Positions 24,462 through 36,192 of a stretch of 64,000 nt of DNA are shown here, one piece after another. Every line of letters begins with the position of its first letter. Position 1 is the first letter of the stretch. Source of the DNA: Pyrrhoderma lamaoense (lineage: Eukaryota > Basidiomycota > Agaricomycetes > Hymenochaetales > Hymenochaetaceae). The stretch covers positions 496,001 to 560,000 of the forward strand of contig NBAZ01000008.1 in the NCBI GenBank assembly GCA_002794735.1, in the 5' to 3' direction. Under the pieces are notes generated by a model that was given only the letters and a program-made list of their open reading frames with translations, was not told the DNA's origin and ran no database searches. The position numbers and the translations under genes were made by a program.

Positions 24462-24757
24462 GATACAGGGATTGTCTCAGTGATAGCCCTCCAATATCTG
24501 TATTTCGTACTCACACTCATTGCATTCATGTCCTCACCTATATATCTGTAAATGTACTGGATTTCAATAATAAAGAAATAATTTTATATTTAATTGGCCG
24601 ACCGCGCGAACTAAAACGTGGTGTACCAAATCAGTTACCTAATTTCGCAAGCACGTCCAGGTCTTGTCTCTTGTTTTAAGCTAGTAGAATAATGCTTTCT
24701 TGTTGCTATTAACGTGTCTTTGACTACCTGTTTCCATCTTGTTTATACGTTAAGGGG

Positions 24758-27702
24758 ATGTCGCGTTCGAGTAGTAGATTATCAGTCACGATAAAGGCTG
24801 GACAATCTAGTAAAGAGCCGCTTCATGGGCAGGCGGCGGAAAAATCAGACGCTAGCATTATGGATCGTATCTTTGGAGGCGACTCAGACTTATCAGAGAT
24901 TGAAGAGGACGGTGTACCTTTTTCTCTTAATGAGGTGAATAATAGCAGCGTGTTGAAGGATATGGACTTCGACATCGCTACCAATTCTTCAACTCATGAT
25001 GGTGATGCCGAACATCCTGGACCCTTCACACCTCGCAATACCGTCCTTGATGATACCCATAGACATCAAACGATCCGTCAATCGATGATTGGAAGTGGAA
25101 TACAAAGGCCTCTTGATGCTACAAAAATTAAAACGTATTCACGACGTCGAGTTTCTCGAGAAGAAGAACAGTCAAGAACACCTTCTAAGGCTCAAGTGTA
25201 TATCTTGTCTTCTGATTCGGAAAGCTCGTCTTTGAACCTTGCAATATCCTCTCCCCCAAAAAATGGTAGCAATAAACGAAACCAGGGGAAAACTACAGCT
25301 TCTAAGAGACAAAGAGACAAGGAACCTCACGAATCTCCAACGCCTTCGTTGAAGAGGAGAAGAACTATCACATTAGACAACAATTCCTCGGCGCGAAGAC
25401 CCTCAGCTACCCCCAGATCTATGATACAAACGCAAAGCTCGTTATCTCCCTCGTCAATATCCGTTAGGCGTCCACGAAGTGATTCGTTACCTACAAAAGC
25501 GGAGAAATGGTCTCTCGAAACTCTTGGAACTCTGGTGTGGGTTTGTATAGGCATAAATAATATACCGGTTGGCGATGGTTCAAAAGAGGCCTTCTGGTGG
25601 CCTGCAAAAGTGCGTGATAAAGGATTTTGATTTTTTTTAGTGTCCATTCTTACGAGATTTGCTGACTTATAAGGTTTCCCGTATTCATTCTGGCAAGAAT
25701 GTTCTTGATATACAACTATTCTTCCCTATAGATACTGAATACAAAGAATTGGGCATAACACTCAAGGATCCCTCCCCTTTGAATATTTTATCATATGCGA
25801 AACATAAGTTCGACGAAAAAAGTTTCAGAACCTTGCCTCGCACTGTGTCTGCATCGGCTAAGTGTAATATCAACAAGTTGAAGACGATAAAGTCTCGCTG
25901 GAATCAGGCTTATGTGCAGATTCTAAAAGAGGATGAAGACCTTAATGATGGCTTCCCTAGCTCGGCTTTTGCTCTACTATCACAAACGACAATTGTTAAC
26001 TCCGCTGATGTTCTCCAAACTCTTTCTGTATCCCCGAAGTCAAAGTCTAAGCAGTACAAGAAAAAGATCCCCAAGCGAGATTGGAGGAGCCTAATAGCTC
26101 ACCTCTTCCAGATTCTAGCATCCGAATTCCAGGTGAACTAGTTCTAGCCAAGTGGAGAACTTCAAGTGATGCATACTGGCCTGCTAAAGTGCTGGAGTAC
26201 GTAGAGCCTAAGAAGCCTGGCTGTGATGCAACATATCTCATACTTTACATGGATGGATGGACTGAGGAGTTGACTCGGAATAAATTCTTCATCTTCGAGC
26301 AGGAAGAATTCGCAACATGCAAGGTGAGGAGGATGTATCCTACGATCTTATGTCCTCTGATTAGATTAGTAGTTGGGTGAATTTGAATCCGTAGAGACTT
26401 TACACGGAAACGACGAGCTGGATGATGCAACAGAGATGTTTACAACAGTAGATGAGAGATTAGAATTACCAAAGCTGTTCGACCCAACACCGCCGACGTC
26501 ACGGTTCATTAAACTTCCACTTCTTCAACAATTTGCATACATCGTCCCGATACTTCATTGTGCCTTACTTGCCGACTACAAACCATGCCAGGATCGCATT
26601 ACAGCTTTTCTCATGGGTGGACGGACGCGTCAAAGTTTACTGAAACAGGTGCCTCGAAAAGGATTTCTTACTCGTAAGGAATATGGTGATCTTCTACGAT
26701 TGGTTATGCGTTGGGCTTTCGGACTTGAGTCTGCTTCAAGTGGTGTGACGCAATTTACCGTTTCACAGGGGTTTGGAGATCTCAAAGAAAGTATCAAGCC
26801 TTCTTCCCTCTCGACGGGAGCCGACTTCCAGCAAAGCATTGAACAGCCCTTACCGAGCAAAATTTCCACTATTGAAAAGGTACACACAGAAATTCGTTAT
26901 TTTGAAATAATTATTTTAGACTATTTTTTCACCCGCCTCCAAATTAGACATCCTCAGACCAACATGAGGAGGATTCTACAGCGACCTTCCCACCTTCTTC
27001 TTTGCCTCCAGTGTCTATTGCCGTAAGCAATATTTGAAATTCAATACGATGATGTCTAAAGCATAATTTGACTCAGGACGATTCTCCAAGCTGTACTCCG
27101 GAACGAGTGGCAAATGAGGATCATCAAGTTACGGTACGCAGATTCGCCGGTGGTAAAGCCCCTATCATAAGTGAACTGACGCCACACACCTTCGTTCCCA
27201 GATTATCGACGTGGACGCAGATATAGACAAAGAACTTGTGCGATGCTGTTCACTTATTTTCTTAGAGTGCATCATACTGAATAGAATCCTGATAGACGTC
27301 CGCCACCGCCTCCGCCGCCGACGATACGCCTAGCGTACTTCCGTCATTCAGAGATCTCCCTGTTCACGATAAAATACATGTATGTTTTATTTTAACTATC
27401 GACGATCCGCCACCCTGATTAACTCTTTTCATTAGTACTGTACAGACGTGCTAGCTCACGTGGCTATCATCCAGATCTTGCTTTGGAGAAATGGGGAACG
27501 AACAACTCCACAACTATTATCAGATGAAGAGGAGCAGCGTCTTTTTGATATCGGTATTGAATTAGCAAACCAAGTGGATTTTGCTCATGAGGTTCAGCAA
27601 CTACGAGAAACCAAAGTTAAAATGTTAGAAACCAATTCCCTTCCCAAATTACAGAGTTCGAGTACTAATAGGGGAACCCGGTCTCGACCTAAGTATGATT
27701 GA
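24758..27702 (+). CDS. Nuclear protein with two PWWP-like domains
   Basis: Exons are 24758-25609, 25641-26323, 26373-26879, 26948-27022, 27077-27133, 27202-27237, 27296-27379 and 27436-27702, about 853 residues. The N-terminal 260 residues are disordered and basic (SKRQRDKEPHESPTPSLKRR). Two PWWP-like modules follow: LGTLVWVCIGINN with EAFWWPAKV, and PGELVLAKWRTSSDAYWPAK with YLILYMDGWTEELTR. C-terminal to them is a helical region (LPLLQQFAYIVPILHCALLA; GFLTRKEYGDLLRLVMRWAF) and an end block YCTDVLAHVAIIQILLWRNG with LLSDEEEQRLFDIG. PWWP domains bind methyl-lysine nucleosomes, so a chromatin reader role is inferred; no catalytic domain is seen. One base seems missing at CCCC 26069-26072; adding it makes 854 codons. 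I recall related unnamed basidiomycete proteins. Confidence 0.7.
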
Positions 27703-28367
27703 ATGTGATGTAAGAACTATCAGGAACGCACAAGTGCTGTGTCGCTATGCAATTTTTGTTTTTCTCTATTTTCTATCTTTAGGATGTTCAGCACACTTGT
27801 ACTTCTATAATCTAAGCAACGTCAATACAATTACTTCATGTCATGTAATACGGTTTACGTCGTGTTATCAACCGCTAAGAATTATCCACAACGTGTGAGG
27901 GTGGCCACGGACTTGCATTCCATCCGAGGTTCGCACTAGTACTGTGTTCCACCCGCAATTCGAATAGAAAATGCTGTAAATTTTTGACATGGGTTTCAAG
28001 TAGATACTTCCCCTCCCTTCCGTGTAATCTTCGCAGAATTATACTCCAAGAAATTACGAATTCAATGAATTCAAAAAGACGCTTTAAGCAAAATATTCCT
28101 CCTCTCTCGGACGCCGAATATACCCGAATATGTTCATCAAAAGTTTCTTTGTTCCTTAAACACTGAGTATAGGAAAGGGAAAGCAAGACTAATGTGAAAA
28201 TTGTAGCTTAATGGGGTTTTAGAGAAGTTTTATAAGTATTATCCAATGAGTTAGAATTGAAGTATATAATTTAACCGCAAAAAAGCTAATCGTCCCAAAC
28301 TCTAGCATACAATGGGAAATACAAGGTACACACAGAAGGATCATTACGCAATCATAAACATAAATCT
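27703..28367. other. Convergent intergenic region
   Basis: The 665 bases lie between two genes that end toward each other and should carry both 3' untranslated regions. The open frames seen (27875-28186) have no coding signature. Confidence 0.5.
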
Positions 28368-30692
28368 TTAGTCACCATCGTGATGATATGGCGTAGTCGG
28401 TGTCTGCTGTCCACTACTCCCTGTACGAGAAGATGCTTGCCTAGTTACTAGAGACGTGAGGTTCATTTGAGAATTATTTCGAGAACGGGGTAAAGAGTAC
28501 AATGATTGACTTGAGCGAGAATCTTGTTGCTCAAGTCTGTATGCAGGAGGCGTCCCTGAGCGAGGAGGAAGGGCAGATGCGTAATAGACTTCAGGGAGTC
28601 CGTTTTGACTCCTTACAGTAGGAGATGAATAAGACCGTGTTGGAGAAGCACGGACAGGAGCTGACTGCGAAGGGCGAGAACCTGAGATAGCTATGCTGGG
28701 CGTTGTTTTGGTGCGTGAATGGTATATTGCCAGAATTCTCGAAGCTGATGAACGAAGAGAAAACAAAGGGCGAGTAAAGGAGTATGTAGGTTTTTTAAAA
28801 CTTGAGTCCGTCAGTGAATACCGTTCCCTGCTGGAGTACAAACCTCCTTCTAGTGCGTCACGATCTCCAGAAGTATCTCTTCTGATAGATCCCTTCATAA
28901 GAAGTCGTGCGAAGTCGGATAAATAGCGACGCAACCGATAAATAATGACTAGAAGGAGAGCAAAACAGGCGAGATAAGAGAGAAATTCAATAAATGTGAA
29001 ATCAGAGTCGATTTGATCAAAAGACGGCTCCAGGGCGGGAACGTCAGGTGTGTTCGGGTCCTCCCTACTTGGTACCTCACCAGCATGAATATCAGGCAGG
29101 GGTGGTACGTTTTTTGACAAAGGCGGTACCTCTCGACTAGCTTCAAGGACCATCTTCCCTAGTGTCCAACTAATTGAAGTATCACCTATTGAATCAAGAG
29201 ACTGCATTATAGGTTTCCCAAGCCCCTTTTCATCTGCTTTGTTCTTGATCTCGTCCGTTTGTTCTTTGATGTCCCCACCAGGGTCTACTATACGAGGCAT
29301 TCCGATACCGTTATGCAATACATTAACTAGCCAAGCAGATTTGAAACACTGCATCTGCAAACGTGGAATTTCAACTTCTTCGCCCCATTTCCCCACATCC
29401 ACAATTTGTCCCCCTCAACAACCTCCCCGTCACCACCTAATGCACCCTTCTCTCTTAATAATTCATGCTGATGTAATATATCGTCCCAATTTCGTGAACA
29501 AAAGTTTGACGCAGCCTTCTCGAACTCCACAAAATTATAGGCTCCCCAAGGCCGAAAACGTGTTCAGAAGAATACCAATATTCAGAGACACCGATAAAGT
29601 GTGAGACCGAGAAATCGATATGAGGGACGTGCACACCGTTGAATAAGCAAGGTACATTAGGACACGGAGCATCCTTGTTCAAAAGAGGAGCAACCTGGTT
29701 TAAGCATTGTTCAAACGAGCCGGTACCAATAAGTTTATGTTCTTGTCTACTATGAGCATCCTCATGGCCAGGGTACGCAGAGTCTTCAGAGAGAATTAAG
29801 TCTTTCGGAAGGCAAGGATCTGGTATGGAATCATGTTGATCCGTTCCTTTTTCAAACAGTGAAGTGATTCTCCCGACATAACGCTCTCTCGCTTGATTAG
29901 TTCCGTAGCCCAGCCATGTCGTAACAAATACCTGATGATGAATTTCCTCACCACCAATAAGCCGTAACCGAACGTCAATCAAGCCTTTTGTTTTCTCTCG
30001 CTCTTCTACACTGGGCTCAAATGCGATTTGAGTTGAAGCACCGCCCATATCTAAGAAGCCATAAGTCGTTTGGTCATCATCTACTTTCGTAAATTGGTCC
30101 ATGAGATAGTTAACAGCTATCCACCCAAAGAGACCTTCTTCTTCTCCAGTGATTATACGGATGCTGGAGCCACATTTCCCGGTGCGATCGGAATCCTCAA
30201 CCTTGAAGTGAGAGTGAAACCTTATAAAGTCACAGGTGGCCTCTAAGATAGCCTCTTGCTGTGAGTAAGGAAGGAGACGCATGCCTGCCGTTGCTAGCAG
30301 GAATAGAGGAGTTTCATTGTGCAATGACGGAGGGATATGATCCCGGGCATGATCAAGTAAAGGCCGGAGATACTGTGCAATTTGATCAGGATTATTGCCG
30401 AATGTTGAAATGCCTAATTGAAAGCGAAAAGAGATTTTAGAAAAAGAGTATATGATATAAGGTTTGAGTGATGTTGACCTGGTTCTACTTTGCGAACCCA
30501 ATCATCCGGATTTTCTGTCCCTTTTACAACCTCTGGGAGTTTATTGTAAGCGTTTGGACCCTCTTCTACTCGGACTAAACGCGCATCTCTCCAACTGTAA
30601 ATTTGTAGCCTAGATCCCGATGACCCAGCATCAATAACAATACCAAAACGACGTCCTTTGAGCCATGCGTCGCTAGCAGTTGGTGGGGGCAT
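28368..30692 (-). CDS. YND1: Golgi apyrase, GDA1/CD39 family (YND1-like)
   Basis: Exons are 30692-30479 and 30413-28368, about 753 residues. It hydrolyses nucleoside di- and triphosphates in the Golgi lumen, supplying the nucleoside monophosphate exchanged for nucleotide sugars. Apyrase conserved regions are all visible: FGIVIDAGSSGSRLQIYSW, LFLLATAGMRLLP, TGEEEGLFGWIAVNYL, YGFLDMGGASTQIAFEP, and SAWLVNVLHNGIGMP. A TM segment (FIEFLSYLACFALLLVIIY) is followed by a basic Ser/Arg-rich cytosolic tail, as in Ynd1 rather than Gda1. The start is the ATG at 30692 (MPPPTASDAWLKGRR); the frame upstream has no ATG. Two single-base breaks occur, at 29544-29547 (CCCC) and 29405-29414; adding one base at each gives 754 codons. 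Confidence 0.93.
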
Positions 30693-32623
30693 TGAATACT
30701 GACGAGAACGTGTCAAAGTCCATAGGGATGGATCGTCAAGTCACGCCCCTATTCCTTTCCTTTCTTGGACGCGTATCACGACGCGTCTTTGAGCCTGACC
30801 GTGACTTGCAGGTCAAGAGGCATTTTGCCATTTTACCCTGTTCAACATACGGCAGTTGCGTAGCGAACTCCTAACCGCTGCTTTGACATATCGCAGAGAA
30901 CGTCCAGTAGATAACGCCTGCTCATATCGATGGACTACTTCCGCCGAAGGCCAACACCGGACAAAAGAGTGAAAATATCTCAGGTGCCCCACATCCTATA
31001 CAACTTGAATACATGCGACAAAATTTTATCGCATCCGACTGTCATGATCTCTTCGAGTGAACTAAGCCCGTGCCCTCATCTTCTTGTCGCTTAAGCAAAG
31101 CAGAAGAAAAAAAACTCTTTTCTCAGGCTTTTTACTTAGAAGCTTCCTGATTCATTTCCGAGTATTCGCAACTTCTACTTTGACGGGTCTTCGGTACAGT
31201 GCCCGAGCACCCTCTGACTCTGTAAACCTTCAGCCCCTATATTCGACTATCTTTTGTTTTTTCCTCCTCTGCCGGCGGCGCTCTTATATTAGAAACAACA
31301 TTTCCAACTAACCCTGAGGTAAATATCTTATAGTTTATGAGCATATCAAGTTAATTATATAAAAATTAAACTTGTATATCTTAGCTAAGTTAACCGTAGG
31401 AGACAAAGATGGGTTATGTGCCTGCGGATCTTTGAAAGAAGCAAATACCACCAAGAATTTGTAGTCCATCCGCTGTTTTCTTCAGCTTTAGCCTTTGTTT
31501 GCCACGGGCTTGTTCACTATATCGAGACAGAGGTCGCTTGGGTGCCTTGTACTATAGTGCGCTATCGAAGTTAAATCAACAAGTTTCTGAGAAGACCGAT
31601 TTTATTCAGATATCCGATATTGTGTGAACGTGACTGTGATGTTGCTTTGACTCTTTTGACCCCCCTCTCGCCTCACGTCTGACATGAGGTTAGAGGACAT
31701 CCTTCTCTCATACTCCACTCACAACTTCCAATGGGCCTGGGCATTTTTCCAATAAAGGTTACTTCTCTGGGATTGCTGTACATGTCTTAGTCTGCTCATG
31801 TCGATCCTTCCGCGGTCGAAGTTCGTATGACAACGACGGAAAGAAAACGTCTAAAAGACTTCGAATGGAGAGTTCGAGACAGACATACTTTACGACGACG
31901 ACGAGAGTTGTGACTGACTGACTCTATACTCAGCGGTTGTCGTCCATGTTCATCCGCTGAGTAACCCGACGTACCCACGCCCTTTTGTTCATTCTTTTTT
32001 CCTGGGTCTTTCTTCCTTGACTTGAATCTTGCGTAAGAGAGTAAATGTATACTATAGGTTATATTTGATCGACTTTACTGCGAAATCGTGTCCAAACCTT
32101 CTCGTGTTTGAAATCTAGATGTATTTGGAAAGAAGTTAAATTTATATTTTCTTCTTAGTCCCGATGTTCTCCGCCTCGTGAAAATACTCCTTTTGTAAGC
32201 GCTACATGTGAGTAGGGTTCTTATATTTCATCATTTCATTTCGCTTTCTCGTTCTGCAATCTCTGGAGTATTTAACCTATTTACATACATCTCGATCATC
32301 GAAGTTAGATGTACAAATTCGTAAGCAATATAAACATGTAAGTAATTACCGACGACACCCTGAAAAGAAAGGAAGTTCTTGCATCTTCTCAAAGTAAAAG
32401 TGATATATTGAATGTTAAGTATCCGATGAATAGACTTTTGCTCATAAATACAACAATATAGCAAACAATGAAATAGAAGGGATGCATAAACCCGAAAACG
32501 TGACAAGAAAGCATTGCAGAAGAACATGACATGAAAGAAACAAGAAAAATTTTATGGAAAAAAAATGAGAGGGCATAATTAAAAGTTTCCATGAAGAACA
32601 TCAGAGCCATAGATAATTAAATA
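30693..32623. other. Intergenic region
   Basis: The 1.9 kb lie between the YND1 start and the end of the zinc-cluster gene. No frame longer than about 100 codons is credible. A perfect inverted repeat is at 31929-31961. A small basic frame nearby (from about 31829) is not supported. Confidence 0.5.
31929..31961. repeat. Perfect 8-bp inverted repeat, 17-nt loop
   Basis: CTCAGCGG at 31929-31936 pairs with CCGCTGAG at 31954-31961. It could form an RNA hairpin or be a protein-binding dyad; neither is supported further. Confidence 0.6.
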
Positions 32624-35600
32624 TTATGAGTCCATCTTCTCTCCCTCATGCGATGGCGATTCAAACGCATTGTTTATACTACTCTCAGATATGGGTTCCG
32701 TCCGGCGGCCCGTCATAGGTGTATTAGTGCCAGAATGCTGTGGGGTAGCTAGTCTCGGTGTGATAAGGCCACTTCCACCTGCACCATAAACAAATCCACC
32801 GCTCAGACCTTCAAGAGAATTTGAATATCCTGTTTATATTGTAAAGGCCCGAATTAGTAAATTAAATAGTTATTATTGATATCATTAAAAGGCACACGAA
32901 CCTGGAACAAGGACACTATCCCAGAAGTTTGTGCTCAAGATACTGTCCATTGATAGCATTCCGGAAGTATCACCATGTGAATTCGTTGGAGCCATTGTAG
33001 GGGGGAAGGTCGACATGTCGGCGACAGGTCCCATTTCACTGTTCAATTGAAAGCCCGAAGGTGATGTTGGCCCATCAAATGCTGAACCCAAGAACCCCAA
33101 GTTATTTGCATCCCGCCCATTGAGAGCCTGCTCTCCAGACATGTTGCTGTTGTTAAACTCCCCACCGGTGTGCTCCTGGCCCCGGTGGTTCGGATCAAGA
33201 CGGGGAGAATTATATCCTGTTGGCACATCACTCTGGGCAGATATGAGTGCTCGAAGGAATGTGCTATAAAGTGCAGGTGTATGAAGAGGATCGGCAGCAA
33301 TATTTTCCAGTAGATCCGCAACGTCCTTAACCAAAGCCAGCGTTGCCTTCTTGTCAATGATGAAATTGCGAAAAGCTGGCCGCGTAAACTATATTTCAGG
33401 TCCAAAAACTTCGTCAGCAAGATGAATATCACATTTCACAGAAGTATCTAACCTTCAGTAAGCTCAGAAGGGCGTACGAAGTTTGTACGAAATGCGAGTC
33501 AACGGAGAATCGAAGAAAGCCCCGTGGGCCCAAATCATCACGAACCAGTGTCGCACAAGCGACGGCAGAATTATGGCATCGTGTAAAGAAATGTCCAATA
33601 TCTACTGGAGACCGTTCAAGAGCATTCTGAAGTCCAAAAGAATTGACAACAAGCATTGCATAATTGTAATAGAAGTTGCCCATTGATGCCCAGTACATGA
33701 AGTAAGTAGAAGGAGGACCTAATTAGGACATTAGTATGGCTTAAACGAGCCGGATCAAAGACGTCATCAGATACCGACCTGAAAGTACAAGCTTGTCTAG
33801 CCATTCATCACGCCAGCCTTGTAGCTGGGCTTCTATCGTCCTCGTCACAATGTAATAATCACAATTGGTTTGAAGCCCGGACGCCGAGGTCGTGCTTGAG
33901 TAGAGAAGATCAAGACTTCGAGACAATATCCGTTGCAGCTCCTATCAGACAGAGTTAGAGTCAATGGACACACACAAACCGGTGATACGTACAGCATAAG
34001 CCGCAATGCCACCATCTTGTTTCAGTGCAATGGGCTTCGTCCAAAAAAGCGCAGTGTTCTGAATGATATGACTGACAGAGCGTGAGAAAAGGGGAATGGA
34101 CTATAATAAAAAGCACCACGACATACTCTTCTTTGATTGAATGTGGCTTTCCCATCTGGGCACTGATACTCCGATCGAGAATATAACAAATTAACCATGT
34201 TCGCTCTCGATTGTGCACTTCCTTGTCGCGCGCTCGTCCTTCTGGAGTATCTTGTCCAAGAGTGGCTGTTCTGCGATGCAGGTTCAGATCTGTAGCCATG
34301 CTGAGATCATAGAGAAAAAACATGAGATCTTGAGAAAGCTAAGATTGGAAGTGATTACTTACCGAATACCCATACCAAGAAGTAGCCACGTCTTATCTTG
34401 TTCATAACGTTCTACCGGGCCGCAGCCCCAAACGGTAAGCAAAATATATGCTTGTACAATTTCTACCGACTTGTAGCCTTGCTCAGGCACGCTAAATGCA
34501 AGTTTTCGGGAAAGATTTGTTAATTTCGAATGAAGCTCTTGACGTTGGGAGTAGAACTTTGACGCAATAGCGCAGACTTTAATAGATAACGAAGATCAGA
34601 TAGGCTATTTCGAGTCGATCTCGAAAAAGATCAAAAGTTCACGTACTAGTTGTGAGTAAAAACGGAGACCTCGAACAAACTAATGAAGGCGTGTGGAAGT
34701 CCGGGTCCAGAAGACCAACATGGATCTGTCCAGCTAAACGTTGGTAATCGAAAAATCAAATAGTTTCATCTACTCACATTCATGTGATCGAAGAAGCTAA
34801 AAAATACAGTTAGACTATACGTGTCATTCTAGAGATAGGAGTCGATAACGAACATTTTAAATAAGGCAACTACTTCCTCAGTCGAGACAAAGCTCAGCAT
34901 CTCTGGTTGTATTTGCCTTTCTATATATAATCGTCGTAAAGGAAGAATCGTCATAGGACCTGAAAAACTGTTAATATTAAAGATGAAGTACTACAAGATG
35001 GATACTGACCAGGTTTAAAATACAAATCACTTGCCACGCCAACCTTCTGACCCGCATCAACCGAGCTTTCTTCTGTGAGATTTTGAGAACGATTCTGAGC
35101 TCGGCGATTGGCGAGGCTGGCTTCAGCAAGGAGACCCAAAGGATTCAATTCATTGTCAGGTAGGGAGTGTAATCGCGGTGAGCTCAAACGGTGATGTTGC
35201 AGCGCCTGTATGGCTTGGGGAATTTGAGGAGGGGGTGAGGGAGTTTCTAATAATGCTTGAGTCTTAGAAGTGGGGTCTGATGGCGATGGTGATCGAGACA
35301 CCATCCCGGACGCGATTGAGGATATCCCAGGGTTTCCAATCGAACGGAGAACTGTATCTAAGGTTTTCTCCATCTTTCTAAGAGAGCGAGTGAGCTGCTC
35401 GTGTTTTCGGATGTTATTACTAAGGATGAATGTGAGTAAAATACGCAAGTGGAAATGAATCTAAGCCTTACTTTGCGGAGCGCTTTCCTCGATTCGACTC
35501 CTCAAATATGCACTGGTGATTGCCAGCTTCACAGCGCTTGCAAGGGGGGCCATTTTCTGCACCAACACACTTCATTTTCAACCGCCTGCAAACGGTACAA

Positions 35601-36192
35601 GCCCTACAAAAAGTCACATTCTGAGTCATATGGAATATATCGGAAAAAGAATAGAGACACACCTCGAGCCCCTTGTGGCTTTCACTTTTACCTCAGGCAT
35701 TTCAGATGTAGGGCTGTTTATGTCATCGTCCTCTCTGTCGTCCAGTCTCGACTTCTTCCTGCTGCCAAGGATGCTATTAGCAGCAGACGATGGCCGTTTC
35801 CCGCCAGATGAAATGCTCCTAGTTGAAGATGCCAGACCTTCAATAGATGGAGTATCCAAGTAATCATCCTGTGAGGATGAAGACTGAGGTGAAAGTTCGG
35901 GGACAGTCAGCTGTGGGTGCATGGGAGGCTGCTGCGGTGGAATTGGGGGATTTGGATGTTGCTGATGTTGAGAAAGCTGTTGCCCTTGCTGGTAGGGGTT
36001 ATACCCCGGGTAGTATAGTTGTAAGGATGGGTCTACAGGTATCTGCGACTGGGGGGACTGCATATGCGCGTGCATACCGTGGTCGAGCTCGTGCGGGGAC
36101 ATCTGTTGTTGATAGTGAGAGGACGACATATGATGAATCTGAGGGACATAAAATGAGGCATAATTCATGGGGGGCGTTGGCATCATAAGCAT
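32624..36192 (-). CDS. Zn2Cys6 fungal-specific transcription factor (PriB/Aro80-like)
   Basis: Thirteen exons: 36192-35663, 35603-35472, 35419-35010, 34959-34854, 34796-34778 (19 nt), 34725-34647, 34576-34363, 34300-34127, 34071-33993, 33941-33779, 33718-33453, 33388-32902 and 32829-32624; 954 residues. A Gln/His/Pro-rich N terminus precedes a basic stretch (GSRKKSRLDDRED) and the zinc cluster ACTVCRRLKMKCVG with CKRCEAGNHQC. A coiled-coil linker (LTRSLRKMEKTLDTVL) leads to the fungal-specific regulatory domain: FFDHMNIHVGLLDPDFHTPS, LLTVWGCGPVERYEQDKTW, GMGIRMATDLNLHRR and RERTWLICYILDRSISAQMG. The C terminus is Ser/Gly/Pro-rich. It should bind CGG-type DNA sites. The overall match is to the PriB family described in Lentinula and Cryptococcus Aro80-like proteins. 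Target genes cannot be told from context. Confidence 0.93.
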
